Shown here piece after piece: positions 26,806 through 36,792 of a stretch of DNA of 64,000 nt. The position numbers and the translations under genes were made by a program. Where the stretch lies: the NCBI RefSeq assembly GCF_006494815.1, contig NZ_CP041091.1:620001-684000 (forward strand), given 5' to 3'. Below the pieces are notes generated by a model. That model saw nothing but the letters and a program-made list of their open reading frames with translations. It did no database searches and was not told the DNA's origin. How positions within the stretch are numbered: the stretch's first letter is position 1; every line of letters begins with the position of its first letter. Origin of the DNA: Nocardioides sambongensis. Its GTDB lineage: Bacteria; Actinomycetota; Actinomycetes; Propionibacteriales; Nocardioidaceae.

Positions 26806-28056
26806 TCAGGTCCACAGGTCCCACACCTCGACCTGGTCCCCGGCCGAGACGGAGACCAGGTCCTCGGGCAGGTCGATCAGGCAGTCCGCACCGGCGAACC
26901 AGGTGAGGAACCCGGACCCGGCGGGGCCCCAGGGCCGCACCACGCCGGAGTCCCGGTCCAGCCGGCCGCGGCGCAGCTGCCGCTTGCCGGCCGGCGAGGT
27001 CAGGTCCTCGCCGAGTCGCGCGGTCACCCGGCGGCGCTCGGCGAACGGGAGGCCGGCGATCCGGCGCAGCGCCGGCCGCAGGAACACCTCGAAGGAGGTC
27101 AGCGTGCTGACCGGGTTGCCCGGCAGGCAGATCACCGGCACGCCCGCATAGCTGCCGGCCCCCTGCGGCATCCCGGGCTGCATCGCCACCTTGGTGAACT
27201 CCACCCCGCGCGAGGCGAGGGCGTCCTTGACCACCTCGTAGGCGCCGGCGCTGACCCCGCCGGAGGTGATCACCAGGTCGATCCGCTCGGCGGCGAGGGT
27301 GTCGTCGACCAGGCCGAGGAACTCGGGGACGTCGTCGGCGACCCAGCGGCGTCGTACCACCTCGCAGCCGGCCTGCTCGACGGCCGCGGCGAGCATCGGC
27401 GAGTTCGAGTCGCGGATCTTGCCCGACCCGGGCGCAGGGTCGTCGTGGAGCTCCGAGCCGGTCGAGCAGACCAGGACGCGGGGCCGGCGGCGGACCGTGA
27501 CCCGGTCGATCCCCAGCGCGGCCAGCGCGCCGACCTGGGCGGCGCCGATCGGCGTGCCGACGTCCAGCACCTCGGCGCCGGCCGCGAGGTCGGAGCCGGC
27601 CGGGCGGATGAAGCTGCCGGGCTCCCGGGCGGCCCGGATCCGCACCGTGTCGGTGCCGGCGTCGGTGACCTCCACCTCCACCACCGCGTCGGCGCCGGCC
27701 GGGACGGGCGCGCCGGTCATGATCCGCGCCGCGGAGCCCGGTGCCAGGGTGCCCCGGGCGGCGCCGGCCGGGATGTCCGCCGACACCGGCAGGGTGACCG
27801 GGGTGTGGTCGTCGGCGGCGGCGATCTCGGCGGCGCGCACGGCGTAGCCGTCCATCGCGGAGTTGTCGAACACCGGCAGGTCCTCGGGCGAGACGACCGG
27901 GGCGGCCACCACTCGACCCAGCGCGTCGTCGCGGCGGACCGTCTCGGTCCAGTCGGCGGCCAGCGGCTCGACGAGCAGGGACGCGGGGTCGGGCAGCAGA
28001 CCGGCCACCAGGGCCGCATGGACGTCGACCGGGATCAGCGCAGGGGTGGAAGCCAC
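26806..28056 (-). CDS. moeA: molybdopterin molybdotransferase MoeA
   Basis: 416 residues. MoeA N-terminal domain (DALGRVVAAPVVSPEDLPVF, DNSAMDGYAVRA, about 42-73), the central MoCF domain with VLVCSTGSELHDDPAPGSGK, DSNSPMLAAAVEQAG and ITSGGVSAGAYEVVK, then LPGNPVSTLTSFEVFLRPAL and domain IV. It inserts molybdate into adenylylated molybdopterin in cofactor synthesis. No other moa/moe genes are next to it. Confidence 0.94.
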   Translation of the reverse strand: MASTPALIPVDVHAALVAGLLPDPASLLVEPLAADWTETVRRDDALGRVVAAPVVSPEDLPVFDNSAMDGYAVRAAEIAAADDHTPVTLPVSADIPAGAARGTLAPGSAARIMTGAPVPAGADAVVEVEVTDAGTDTVRIRAAREPGSFIRPAGSDLAAGAEVLDVGTPIGAAQVGALAALGIDRVTVRRRPRVLVCSTGSELHDDPAPGSGKIRDSNSPMLAAAVEQAGCEVVRRRWVADDVPEFLGLVDDTLAAERIDLVITSGGVSAGAYEVVKDALASRGVEFTKVAMQPGMPQGAGSYAGVPVICLPGNPVSTLTSFEVFLRPALRRIAGLPFAERRRVTARLGEDLTSPAGKRQLRRGRLDRDSGVVRPWGPAGSGFLTWFAGADCLIDLPEDLVSVSAGDQVEVWDLWT

Positions 28057-28293
28057 GCGCCCAGCCTAGAGAACCCGACCGACCCGCCGGCGGACGTCGA
28101 TCACGGGCGAGGAAGCCCCCATGACTCCGCCTCGCCCGTGACCACTGGTGTAACGCCGGAGGCGGTGGCGTCGTTACGGTTCCCGACGGGTGCTCGGACG
28201 GACGCGTGCTGCAGTGTCGCCGCAGAACGGGCACAATGCCACCGCAGGCCGGGCGTCCGGTGGACTGGCCACCTCCGACGCGGAAAGTGATCG

Positions 28294-28668
28294 ATGAGCG
28301 AGAAGACCAGCAAGAACGACGTATCCAGCGAGAGCCCCTCCGGCGGCTCCCGGAGGCTCGGCACCGCCCGGGTGCGCGGCATCGCGGCGAGGGTGGTGTG
28401 GGCACTCTTCCTGGCGGCCGCCCTGGTGATGGCGGCCGCGGCGTTCAGCTTCGCGCTGGACGCCAACGGGGGGAACGCCCTGGTGCGCGCGGTGCGCGAC
28501 CTCGCCGACGTCCTCGACCTGGGGCTGTTCGACCTGGACAACCCGGTCTGGGAGCCCGGCGCCGACGCGAAGAACGCGCTGGTGAAGACGGCGCTCGCCA
28601 ACTACGGCGCCGCCGCGGTGGCCTACCTGGTGGTCGGCCGGGTCGTCGAGCGCATCATCAGGCCGTGA
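28294..28668 (+). CDS. small membrane protein, two hydrophobic segments
   Basis: 124 residues. A charged, Ser-rich N-terminus (about 1-30), then hydrophobic helices at about 33-52 and 104-118 separated by a loop (VRDLADVLDLGLFDLDNPVW). Not recognised as a named family; similar proteins of this layout are widespread in Actinobacteria. Stands alone between moeA and the etf operon. Confidence 0.7.
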   Translation: MSEKTSKNDVSSESPSGGSRRLGTARVRGIAARVVWALFLAAALVMAAAAFSFALDANGGNALVRAVRDLADVLDLGLFDLDNPVWEPGADAKNALVKTALANYGAAAVAYLVVGRVVERIIRP

Positions 28669-28682
28669 GGTGCGGAGCGGAT

Positions 28683-28700
28683 GTGAGTTAGCCAACTCAC
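28683..28700. promoter_or_regulatory. 18-bp palindromic operator candidate upstream of etfBA
   Basis: GTGAGTTAGCCAACTCAC: perfect 7-bp arms with a 4-bp centre, 119 bp before etfB. A half-like CAGTGAGTAAC follows at 28711. Size and symmetry suit a TetR-type repressor, many of which control fatty-acid oxidation genes; the regulator is not in the window. Confidence 0.5.
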
Positions 28701-28818
28701 GTTCGGTTTCCAGTGAGTAACGGCGGGCGGTAGCCTGCCCAACGCCGTCCATCCCGGGACACATCTCCCCGCTGGTGGGACCCAAAGTGCACAGGAAGGG
28801 GCCGTTGCGGCCACAACC

Positions 28819-29610
28819 ATGAACATTGTCGTCTGTGTGAAGTACGTGCCCGACGCCACCGCCGACCGGCGGTTCGAGTCGGACAACACTGTTGATCGTG
28901 AAGGCGTCGACGGTCTGCTGTCGGAGCTCGACGAGTACGCCGTCGAGCAGGCGCTCCAGATGAAGGAGAAGCGCGCCGACGAGGAGGTCACCGTGACCGC
29001 GGTGACGATCGGCCCCGAGAAGGCCGTCGACGCGGTCCGCAAGGCGCTGCAGATGGGTGCCGACGCCGGCGTCCACGTCTCGGACGAGGCCATCGCGGGC
29101 TCCGACGCCATCGCCACCTCGCTGGTGCTGGCCAAGGCGATCGAGAAGATCGGCCAGCCCGACGTGGTGATGTGCGGCATGGCCTCGACCGATGCCGGGA
29201 TGAGCGTGGTCCCGGCCATGCTGGCCGAGCGCCTGGGCCTGCCGCAGGTGACCATGGCCGCGGTCGTGGAGTCGCAGGGCGACCAGGTCCGGATCAAGCG
29301 CGACGGTGACACCGCGACCGAGGTGATCGGTGGCCGGATGCCGATGGTGCTCTCGGTCACCGACCAGTCCGGTGAGGCGCGCTACCCCTCCTTCAAGGGC
29401 ATCATGGCCGCGAAGAAGAAGCCGCTGGAGACCTACTCGCTGGGCGACCTCGGTGTCGACGCGGGCCAGGTCGGCCAGGACGCGGCGTGGACCGCCGTGG
29501 AGGAGACCGCCGCTCGTCCGCCGCGGACCGCCGGTGAGATCGTGAAGGACGAGGACGGCTCGGGCGCGGGCGCGCTGGTCGAGTTCCTCGCCTCGAAGAA
29601 GTTCATCTGA
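28819..29610 (+). CDS. etfB: electron transfer flavoprotein beta subunit
   Basis: 263 residues. Family start MNIVVCVKYVPDATADRRFE, the AMP-binding adenine-nucleotide alpha-hydrolase-like fold, GSDAIATSLVLAKAIEKIG and the ETF-beta signature region VESQGDQVRIKRDGDTATEV ... GRMPMVLSV. The ETF heterodimer passes electrons from acyl-CoA dehydrogenases to the membrane quinone pool. Followed by etfA after 16 bp with a GAGGACGAGGGAG Shine-Dalgarno region. Confidence 0.96.
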   Translation: MNIVVCVKYVPDATADRRFESDNTVDREGVDGLLSELDEYAVEQALQMKEKRADEEVTVTAVTIGPEKAVDAVRKALQMGADAGVHVSDEAIAGSDAIATSLVLAKAIEKIGQPDVVMCGMASTDAGMSVVPAMLAERLGLPQVTMAAVVESQGDQVRIKRDGDTATEVIGGRMPMVLSVTDQSGEARYPSFKGIMAAKKKPLETYSLGDLGVDAGQVGQDAAWTAVEETAARPPRTAGEIVKDEDGSGAGALVEFLASKKFI

Positions 29611-29626
29611 GGACGAGGGAGTAGCT

Positions 29627-30592
29627 ATGTCTGAAGTTCTGGTTCTCGTCGACCACGTCGACGGTGCGGTCCGCAAGCCCTCCTACGAGCTGCTGGCCAT
29701 CGCCAAGCGGCTCGGTGAGCCCTCGGCCGTCTTCATCGGCGGCGCCGACAAGGCCTCGGCCGCGGCAGAGGCGCTGAAGGGCTACGGCGCGGAGAAGGTG
29801 TACGTCGTCGACGACACCGAGATCAAGGGCTACCTGGTGGCTCCGAAGGCCGAGGTGCTGCAGCAGATCGCCGAGAAGGCCTCGCCGTCCGCGATCCTGA
29901 TCCCGTCGTCCGCGGAGGGCAAGGAGATCGCGGCGCGCCTGGCGATCAAGCTCTCCTCGGGCCTGATCACCGACGCCGTCGACGTCGTCGCCGGTGCCGA
30001 CGGCGGTGCGGTGACGACCCAGTCGGTCTTCGCGGGCAACTTCACCGTGACCGCCAAGGTCACCCAGGGCATCCCGATCATCACCGTGAAGCCGAACGCG
30101 GCCTCTCCGGAGGAGGGTGCCGGTGCCGGTGCGGTGGAGGAGTTCGCCGCCACCGTCTCCGATGCCGCCAAGGGCGCCCAGATCGTCGCCGCGCAGCCGC
30201 GTCAGTCCACCGGTCGTCCGGAGCTGACCGAGGCCGCGATCGTGGTCTCCGGCGGTCGTGGCACCGGTGGTGACTTCGAGGCCGTCGAGGGTCTGGCCGA
30301 CGCGCTGGGCGCGGCGGTCGGTGCCTCGCGTGCCGCCGTGGACTCCGGTTGGAAGCCGCACACCTTCCAGGTCGGTCAGACCGGCAAGGTGGTCTCCCCG
30401 CAGCTCTACGTCGCCAACGGGATCTCCGGCGCGATCCAGCACCGTGCCGGCATGCAGACCTCGAAGACGATCGTCGCGGTCAACAAGGACGAGGAGGCGC
30501 CGATCTTCGAGCTCGTCGACTTCGGCGTCGTCGGCGACCTGCACACCGTCCTCCCGGCGGTGACCGCGGAGGTCGAGAAGCGCAAGGGCTGA
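29627..30592 (+). CDS. etfA: electron transfer flavoprotein alpha subunit
   Basis: 321 residues. The N-terminal domain begins [20 protein letters not shown]. The C-terminal FAD domain shows [61 protein letters not shown] and [20 protein letters not shown]. It binds the FAD that is reduced by dehydrogenases. Operon with etfB, closed by the hairpin just downstream. Confidence 0.96.
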   Translation: MSEVLVLVDHVDGAVRKPSYELLAIAKRLGEPSAVFIGGADKASAAAEALKGYGAEKVYVVDDTEIKGYLVAPKAEVLQQIAEKASPSAILIPSSAEGKEIAARLAIKLSSGLITDAVDVVAGADGGAVTTQSVFAGNFTVTAKVTQGIPIITVKPNAASPEEGAGAGAVEEFAATVSDAAKGAQIVAAQPRQSTGRPELTEAAIVVSGGRGTGGDFEAVEGLADALGAAVGASRAAVDSGWKPHTFQVGQTGKVVSPQLYVANGISGAIQHRAGMQTSKTIVAVNKDEEAPIFELVDFGVVGDLHTVLPAVTAEVEKRKG

Positions 30593-30632
30593 TCGACCGC
30601 GGACGCCCACAGCGGGCGGCCCACCGACAGCA

Positions 30633-30671
30633 CGAGACGCCCCGCCCGGTCCGACCGGGCGGGGCGTCTCG
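30633..30671 (+). terminator. strong hairpin terminator after etfA
   Basis: Perfect 18-bp inverted repeat (CGAGACGCCCCGCCCGGT and complement) with a 3-nt loop. It lies between the convergent etfA and lysyl-oxidase-like genes and may serve both. Confidence 0.85.
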
Positions 30672-30688
30672 CGTCCCCGGGCGTCGCG

Positions 30689-32289
30689 TCAGCGGCGGAA
30701 GTAGCCGCCGGTGTCGTTCTCGTCGATGTCGCCGATCGGCTGCAGGTGCCGGATCGTCCGGGCGCCCGGCCTGCCCCCGATGCACACCCGCCGCTTGGCG
30801 GTGTTGTTGGAGTAGTCGGACTCGACCAGCGTGCGGGCGTCGGTGTCGTGGTCGAGGATCGGGTTGCCCTCCACCCACACGTTGTAGCAACCGTTGGGCA
30901 GGCCCTTGAGGTTGAACGACTGGCCGGCACGGAACTGGGCGTAGGTGTCACCCCACCCGGCCGCCAGCACTTCGCGGATGGACAGCGAGCCCTCGTCGCC
31001 GCAGGCGGTGGCGAGGTCGCTGTTGTCCACGTTCCACTGGGCTCCGTCGCCGGTCAGGTCGACCGCGTCGGTGTTGGCCAGGCAGAACGCCTCCTTGCGC
31101 GACTGCACGCCGTGGTGGTCGTCGTGACCGTCCGGTGCCTCGGGCGTGTGGCCGACGGGCAGCAGGGAGTAGGCGGCGAAGGAGCGGAAGTGCCAGTGCA
31201 GGTGGGTGGGCTTCGGGTCCCACTCGAACTCGCCGACCTGCGCGTAGTCGGGCAGCTGCTCGCCATCGGCGTCGAAGAAGTACTGGTACCCGTCCATCAC
31301 GCCCTTGCCGCCCCGGCGGAACCCGTCCACCACCAGCGGTGAGTTCCCCCCGTTCCACACGGTGGCGGAGAACTGCAGGAAGTCGCCGTTGCGCGAGATC
31401 CGCAGCCCCCAGGCGGGGAGCGCCCGCAGGTCCGGCTTGGGGTAGTCCGCCGGCACCTCGGCCGGGTCGATCGCGCGCTGGGCGTCGGGCCGCTGGGCTC
31501 TCGGGCGCGGCGCCACCGACCGCGGCTGCGGAGCCGTACGACGACACCCGCGGTCGCAGTCGTCGTAGTGGCGCACGCGCAGCGTGCTGGTGCGCAGCCG
31601 GTCGGTAGCGCTGATGCCCAGTGCGTCCGCCCACGGCGCGGAGACTCGGATCTCGACCCGGTAGCGGCCCGCCGGAACGCTCTTCATCGGGCCGTAGGGG
31701 ACCAGGACGGAGGCGGCGTACCCGTCGGCGATGCCCTGGACCGCGCCCAGGCTGTAGGGGTTGTAGCGGCAGTAGGTCGGGTACGGCGAGCGCGGGTCGG
31801 CGTCGGGGCGGATCCGCTCGCTGATCGAGCCGAGGCAGGCACCGGCGACCCGGGTGAAGGGGCGCTTCGCCTTCGCCCCCAGGGGCGTGAACCGCATCCG
31901 GAGGAACCCGTCGAGCTGGTTGAAGGAGCTGGTGAGGTCCGACCCGAGGACGGTGCTGCCGGTCGCGTCGCGACGGGAGACCACGATCGGGGAGGAGTAG
32001 TCCGCCCGGGTCAGGTCGAGCCGGAGGTCGGCGCCCTCCGCGACCATCCGGACGCCGAGGTCGCTGTAGAGGTACCTGCCCTCGGCGTAGGCGGTCTGTC
32101 GGCGCGGAGCGGTGAGGTGCAGCCGGGGCGCGTCCGCCGCGGCGGCCTGTGGGTCGTCGGGCTCGCCGGCGACCGACGGTGCGCCGGAGACGGCGAGCAG
32201 CAGCGGGGCGCACAGCGCGGCGCTCGCCAGCAGGATCCGTGCCGTGCGGGCGCGGTGCGGGCGGCGGTGCCCGCGGGGATGGGGTTCAC
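30689..32289 (-). CDS. secreted lysyl-oxidase-like copper protein, apparent frameshift in the signal peptide
   Basis: The long frame (to 32047) has no signal peptide. In the same frame further upstream lies a clear one ([20 protein letters not shown]). It joins the GTG at 32289, preceded by GGAGAGGA, only if GGGG (32275-32278) gains one base, giving [20 protein letters not shown] and about 533 residues. The C-terminal domain (about 330-520) has the lysyl oxidase copper site HLHWHF and [12 protein letters not shown], then a CARDB-like tail ([20 protein letters not shown]). It probably oxidises amines of extracellular protein or peptide substrates; no substrate is indicated. Confidence 0.8.
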
Positions 32290-32424
32290 AGGTGGTCCTC
32301 TCCGGGTCGGTGAACCTAAGACGCTCCAGGGTGGAGGAAAGTTGCCTCGCCGCGCCGGGTTTCTGTGATCTTCCTGTGGCGCCGGTCGGGTGAGACGCCG
32401 AGCCGACCGCGCCCGCGCGCTCAC

Positions 32425-32430
32425 TAGGCT
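32425..32430 (+). promoter_or_regulatory. -10 box of a leaderless promoter (proA)
   Basis: TAGGCT ends 6 nt before the GTG at 32437. Confidence 0.5.
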
Positions 32431-32436
32431 GGTGCG

Positions 32437-33732
32437 GTGAGCACGATCGCCGACCCCGGCCGCCCCGAGAGCACCGACGCCACCGACATCACGGCCGCGG
32501 TGACCGCGACCGCGCGGCGCGCCCGGACCGCGTCACGGGCACTGGCGATCACCACCCGCGCCACCAAGGACGCAGCGCTGCAGGCGATGGCCGATGCGCT
32601 GGACGAGCGGGTCGAGGAGGTGCTCGAGGCCAACGGCCGTGACGTCGCGGCGGCCGAGGCGAACGGGACCCCGGCCAACATCATCGACCGGCTCCGGCTG
32701 ACCGGTGCCCGGGTGGCGGCGATGGCCCAGGGCCTGCGGGACGTCGCCGGGCTGGCCGACCCGGTGGGCGAGGTGGTCCGCGGCAACGTGCTCGCCAACG
32801 GCCTCGAGCTGCGTCAGGTGCGCGTGCCGTTCGGCGTGGTCGGGATGATCTACGAGGCCCGCCCGAACGTGACCGCCGACGCCGCCGGCATCTGCCTGAA
32901 GTCGGGCAACGCGGTGCTGCTGCGCGGCAGCTCCTCGGCCCGGCACAGCAACCGGGCGGTGGTCGATGTGCTGCGTGACGCGGTCGGTGGTGCCGGGCTC
33001 CCCGAGGACGCGATCCAGCTGGTCCCCGGCGACACCCACGACAGCGTGAAGGCGCTGATGCGGGCACGTGGGGACGTCGACGTGCTGATCCCACGCGGCG
33101 GCGCCGGCCTGATCCGGTCGGTGGTCGAGGAGAGCACCGTGCCGGTCATCGAGACCGGCGTCGGCAACTGCCACGTCTATGTGGACGCGGGCGCCGACCT
33201 GGACAAGGCGCTGGCGATCGTGGTGAACGCCAAGACCCACCGCACGTCGGTCTGCAACGCCGCCGAGTCGCTGCTGGTCCACGCCGCCGTCGCCGAGCGG
33301 TTCCTGCCCCGGGTGGTCACCGCGCTCCAGGAGGCCGGCGTCACGATCCACGGCGACGCCGCCTTCCGCGCCTATGACGACGTGGTGGCAGCGACCGACG
33401 AGGACTGGGCCACCGAGTACCTCTCGCTCGACCTGGCCGCCGGGGTGGTGCCGGACCTGGACGCCGCGCTGGACCACATCCGCACCTGGTCCAGCCAGCA
33501 CTCCGACGCGATCGTGACCGAGGACCAGGCCGCCGCGCGTCGGTTCGTCGCCGAGGTCGACTCCGCCGCGGTGCTGGTCAACGCCTCAACGCGGTTCACC
33601 GACGGGGGAGAGTTCGGGTTCGGCGCCGAGATCGGGATCAGCACCCAGAAGCTGCACGCCCGCGGCCCGATGGGCCTGCCCGAGATGACCTCCACCAAGT
33701 ACGTCGTGATCGGCGACGGCCACATCCGCTGA
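32437..33732 (+). CDS. proA: glutamate-5-semialdehyde dehydrogenase (gamma-glutamyl phosphate reductase)
   Basis: 431 residues. Aldehyde-dehydrogenase fold with [20 protein letters not shown] (NADPH region), [37 protein letters not shown], the catalytic Cys in [14 protein letters not shown] (about 271-284) and [20 protein letters not shown]. It reduces gamma-glutamyl phosphate in proline synthesis. proB is not adjacent. Its 3-prime end is antisense to the tail of the DMT transporter frame. Confidence 0.96.
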   Translation: MSTIADPGRPESTDATDITAAVTATARRARTASRALAITTRATKDAALQAMADALDERVEEVLEANGRDVAAAEANGTPANIIDRLRLTGARVAAMAQGLRDVAGLADPVGEVVRGNVLANGLELRQVRVPFGVVGMIYEARPNVTADAAGICLKSGNAVLLRGSSSARHSNRAVVDVLRDAVGGAGLPEDAIQLVPGDTHDSVKALMRARGDVDVLIPRGGAGLIRSVVEESTVPVIETGVGNCHVYVDAGADLDKALAIVVNAKTHRTSVCNAAESLLVHAAVAERFLPRVVTALQEAGVTIHGDAAFRAYDDVVAATDEDWATEYLSLDLAAGVVPDLDAALDHIRTWSSQHSDAIVTEDQAAARRFVAEVDSAAVLVNASTRFTDGGEFGFGAEIGISTQKLHARGPMGLPEMTSTKYVVIGDGHIR

Positions 33733-34629
33733 GCCGGACCTGGCGCCGGGTCCGTCGGGCCCGCTGCGCGCACCGGCGGAGCGTCCCAACACCCACAGGC
33801 CACGCAGTACCACGGCCAGTGCCACCGCACCGATCGCCAACGAGAACGGCGAGGTGCTCCACCGTTCGCCGAGCACGAGCACCCCGAACGCCAGGGTGAC
33901 CACGCAGTTGACCACGTTGAGCAGCGGCATCGACGCCGCCAGCCCGGCCGCGCGGTAGGCGAACTGGTTCACCACCAGGCCGCCGCACCCCGCGACACAC
34001 AGCACGTACGGCGGCCAGCTCGCCGCCACCGCCATCACACCGCCCGCGGGGCTCGCGGCGTCCGCCACCGCCCCGACCACCACCTCGACCAGCACCGCCA
34101 TCAGGCCGAACAGCAGGCCCGAGGCGCTGCCCAGCCAGCCGGCGCGTGCGCCACGGCGTCGTACCGAGGCGGCCAGGCAGCCGAGGGCGGCCAGGAGGGT
34201 CGCCGCGGTGGCCGGCGCCAGGCGGGTCGGGTCGGCGCCGCCACCGGGTGCGTCGCTCGGCGAGGTCACCAGGAGGAACAGCGCCAGGGCGGCCACCGTG
34301 GCGAGGGCAGCGCGCAGCCCGGCCGGGGTGGTCCGGCTGCCGGCGAGGGCGGTGCTCAGCGGCAGCGCTGCGACGATCCCGACGATGACGATCGGCTGCA
34401 CCAGCGAGATCGGACCGTGCTGGAGGGCCAGGGCGTGCCAGGTGAAGCCCAGCGGGCCGAGTGCCAGCGCCGCGAGCCACACCGGACGGCGCGCCAGGCG
34501 GCGCAGCAGACCGGTGTCGCCGAGGACGACGGTGCTGGCCGCGTGGTGCTGCAGCGCGGTGGACGCCGCCGTGGTCAGCGCGCTGGCCGAGGCGAACAGC
34601 ACGGCGAGCGTGACGGCGAGCACGGGCAC
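33586..34629 (-). CDS. DMT-family transporter (C-terminal end uncertain)
   Basis: 347 residues from GTG 34629 (another GTG lies at 34623). About ten hydrophobic segments ([73 protein letters not shown]). The transporter part ends near 33790; the remaining roughly 65 residues overlap proA antisense by 147 bp and look like shadow sequence, so the true stop may be missed by a frame error. Substrate unknown. Confidence 0.7.
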   Translation of the reverse strand: MPVLAVTLAVLFASASALTTAASTALQHHAASTVVLGDTGLLRRLARRPVWLAALALGPLGFTWHALALQHGPISLVQPIVIVGIVAALPLSTALAGSRTTPAGLRAALATVAALALFLLVTSPSDAPGGGADPTRLAPATAATLLAALGCLAASVRRRGARAGWLGSASGLLFGLMAVLVEVVVGAVADAASPAGGVMAVAASWPPYVLCVAGCGGLVVNQFAYRAAGLAASMPLLNVVNCVVTLAFGVLVLGERWSTSPFSLAIGAVALAVVLRGLWVLGRSAGARSGPDGPGARSGSADVAVADHDVLGGGHLGQAHRAAGVQLLGADPDLGAEPELSPVGEPR

Positions 34630-34728
34630 CTCGGCACCGTAGGGGGAGCAGATGTCGACCCGGTGAACCGTTGCCGACGGGTGCGCCACGAGTCGCGGCC
34701 GGTGCACGGTCGGCGGGGTGAGCAGGGG

Positions 34729-34734
34729 TAGGTT
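34729..34734 (+). promoter_or_regulatory. -10 box of a leaderless promoter (CDP-alcohol phosphotransferase)
   Basis: TAGGTT ends 7 nt before the ATG at 34742. Confidence 0.5.
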
Positions 34735-34741
34735 TCGCACC

Positions 34742-35428
34742 ATGGCAGGAACCCCGGAGCGGATCATGGCTGATCCGGCGACCGAACGGCTTCTCACCGG
34801 GGCCACCGTGATCACCCTGATCCGGACCTTCGCCACGCTGGTGCTCTCGTTGTGGGCGGCCCACGAGGGCAGTCTGACGCTGCTCGTGGCCGGACTGGTC
34901 GTCTACTGGGTGGGCGACAGCCTCGACGGCGAGTGGGCCCGCTGGTTCGACTGCGAGACGCGGATCGGTGCCGTGGTCGACATGATGTGCGACCGGCTCA
35001 GCTGCGCCGCGTTCTACCTCGGCCTGGTCTGGCTGCAGCCGTCGGGCTTCTTCAGCGACGAGCCGATGACCTGGATCGCCCTGCCGGTCGGGGTCTACCT
35101 GTTCGAGTTCATGGTCATCGACATGTATCTCTCGCTGGCCTTCCTGGCCTGGCCGATCCGCAGTCCCAACTACTTCCACGTGGTCGATCGCCGGATCTAC
35201 CTGTGGAACTGGTCCCGTCTGGGGAAGGCGGCGAACTCGGGTCTCTTCGCGGTGCTGCTGCTGGTCACCGGCTGGGTGTGGCTCGGCCTGGCGATCGCGA
35301 TCGCCCTGCTGGTGCTCAAGTGCGTCTCGCTGGGCTGGCTGCTCCGGCTGGGGATCCCGATCCCGACGGCCACCCCGCAGGCCACCGAGCGGGGCCGGGG
35401 GGCGGAGCAGAGGGAATCACCGGCGTGA
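34742..35428 (+). CDS. CDP-alcohol phosphatidyltransferase family protein
   Basis: 228 residues, about six hydrophobic segments. The family motif D-x2-DG-x2-AR-x8-G-x3-D-x3-D is complete in DSLDGEWARWFDCETRIGAV followed by VDMMCD (about 59-84). Such enzymes join a CDP-activated lipid to an alcohol at the membrane (phosphatidylglycerol phosphate, phosphatidylinositol phosphate or cardiolipin synthases); which one is not clear. GTGA overlap couples it to the DedA-like gene. Confidence 0.85.
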   Translation: MAGTPERIMADPATERLLTGATVITLIRTFATLVLSLWAAHEGSLTLLVAGLVVYWVGDSLDGEWARWFDCETRIGAVVDMMCDRLSCAAFYLGLVWLQPSGFFSDEPMTWIALPVGVYLFEFMVIDMYLSLAFLAWPIRSPNYFHVVDRRIYLWNWSRLGKAANSGLFAVLLLVTGWVWLGLAIAIALLVLKCVSLGWLLRLGIPIPTATPQATERGRGAEQRESPA

Positions 35429-35885
35429 TCCTGTGGCTGACGACGTTCGCGTTCTCCATCGCGTCCGCTCTTCTGCCGTTCCTGCCGATCGAGGTCTACA
35501 TCCTGGGCGCCGGGGCCGCCGCTCCGGGCCCGGTGCAGGCGGTCTCGCTGGGCATCGCCGCCGGCGCCGGGGCGACCGTCGGCAAGGTGATCTGGTACGA
35601 GGTCGCCCGCCGGGGGATCGACTCGAAATGGGCGCAGCGCAAGCTCTCCTCCCGAAGATCCGCAGCGGCTACGAACGCTGGGTCGAGCGCACCCAGGGGC
35701 GCCCGGTCTACGCGGCGACGATCATGTTCGTCGCCGCCTCCGTGGGCATCCCGCCGCTGCTGGTGATGGCCGCCGTCGGCGGCATCCTCAAGATGCCGAT
35801 GTGGATCTTCGTGCCCACCGTCTTCCTGGGCCGGTCACTACGGTTCAGCCTGCTCTTCCTGGGCGTCGACTTCGCCCTGCACTGA
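35425..35885 (+). CDS. DedA/YqaA-like membrane protein, apparent frameshift
   Basis: GTG start in the overlap with the previous gene. The N-terminal part (FSIASALLPFLPIEVYILGA, IAAGAGATVGKVIWYEVARR) and the C-terminal part (FVAASVGIPPLLVMAAVGGI, ending LLFLGVDFALH) are in different frames. One extra C in CCC (35651-35653) joins them as AQRKLSSPKIRSGYERW, giving about 153 residues. Small VTT/DedA-type proteins are involved in lipid flipping and membrane homeostasis, which fits the coupling to a phospholipid enzyme. Confidence 0.72.
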
Positions 35886-35963
35886 CCCCGCGGTCCGACC
35901 GGCGGGCGACGGGGCGGCGAGGACGGGAGAGGCCTCGGATCGGCCCCCGGGGCCCGCGGCGGC

Positions 35964-35969
35964 TAGGAT
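35964..35969 (+). promoter_or_regulatory. -10 box of a leaderless promoter (small membrane protein)
   Basis: TAGGAT ends 6 nt before the ATG at 35976. Confidence 0.5.
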
Positions 35970-35975
35970 TCGCTC

Positions 35976-36134
35976 ATGCTGATCAACCAGACCGCCCTCG
36001 CTGTCGTCACCGCGGCCGAAGGGCACGGTGAAGGTGGCATCAACCCGTGGGTAGTCGGTGGCGGTGTCTTCGCCCTCCTCCTGCTGCTGCTGATCGGTCT
36101 CGTCGCCTTCGGCGGCGGTCGCGAGCACAGCTGA
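35976..36134 (+). CDS. 52-residue single-pass membrane protein
   Basis: Too short for most gene callers. [20 protein letters not shown], then one hydrophobic helix ([20 protein letters not shown], about 27-46) and a charged end GGGREHS. It has its own TAGGAT box 6 nt upstream of the ATG and lies 34 bp before nadD. Small proteins with this N-out, Gly-rich pattern occur upstream of nadD in other Actinobacteria (recollection, not checked). Function unknown. Confidence 0.7.
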   Translation: MLINQTALAVVTAAEGHGEGGINPWVVGGGVFALLLLLLIGLVAFGGGREHS

Positions 36135-36168
36135 TCCCGCAGCCGGAGCACGACGTGGGAGCGGTGCG

Positions 36169-36780
36169 GTGACCGCGCCGGCACGACGTGCCAGGATCGG
36201 GGTGATGGGCGGCACCTTCGACCCGATCCACCACGGCCACCTGGTCGCCGCCTCCGAGGTCCAGGGATGGTTCGACCTGGACGAGGTCGTCTTCGTCCCC
36301 ACCGGCCGTCCGTGGCAGAAGGCCGACCGCGAGGTCTCGCCGGCCGAGCACCGCTACCTGATGACCGTGATCGCCACGGCGGCCAACCCGCGGTTCACCG
36401 TCAGCCGGGTCGACATCGACCGCGACGGGCCGACGTACACCACCGACACCCTGCGCGATCTGCGTGCCGAGCGTCCGGACGCCGACCTCTTCTTCATCAC
36501 CGGCGCCGACGCACTGACCGACATCTTCAGCTGGCGCGACGCGGACGAACTGTTCCGGCTCGCGCACTTCGTCGGCTGCACCCGGCCGGGTGCGGAGATG
36601 GACCCCGGCACCCTCTCGGCGCTGCCCTCGGACCGGGTCACCATGCTCGAGGTGCCTGCGCTCGCCATCTCGTCCACCGACTGCCGCACCCGGCAGGCCC
36701 AGGGACAGCCCGTCTGGTACCTCGTGCCCGACGGCGTCGTCCAGTACATCACCAAGCACCGGCTCTATAGCCGTGGCTGA
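36169..36780 (+). CDS. nadD: nicotinate-nucleotide adenylyltransferase
   Basis: 203 residues, GTG start. Nucleotidyltransferase signatures: [20 protein letters not shown] (GGTFDPxHxGH), [10 protein letters not shown], and [20 protein letters not shown] (the ISSTxIR-type motif). It adenylylates nicotinate mononucleotide in NAD synthesis. Forms an operon with rsfS (12 bp gap) and the phosphatase gene. Confidence 0.96.
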   Translation: MTAPARRARIGVMGGTFDPIHHGHLVAASEVQGWFDLDEVVFVPTGRPWQKADREVSPAEHRYLMTVIATAANPRFTVSRVDIDRDGPTYTTDTLRDLRAERPDADLFFITGADALTDIFSWRDADELFRLAHFVGCTRPGAEMDPGTLSALPSDRVTMLEVPALAISSTDCRTRQAQGQPVWYLVPDGVVQYITKHRLYSRG

Positions 36781-36792
36781 GTCAGGAGAAGC

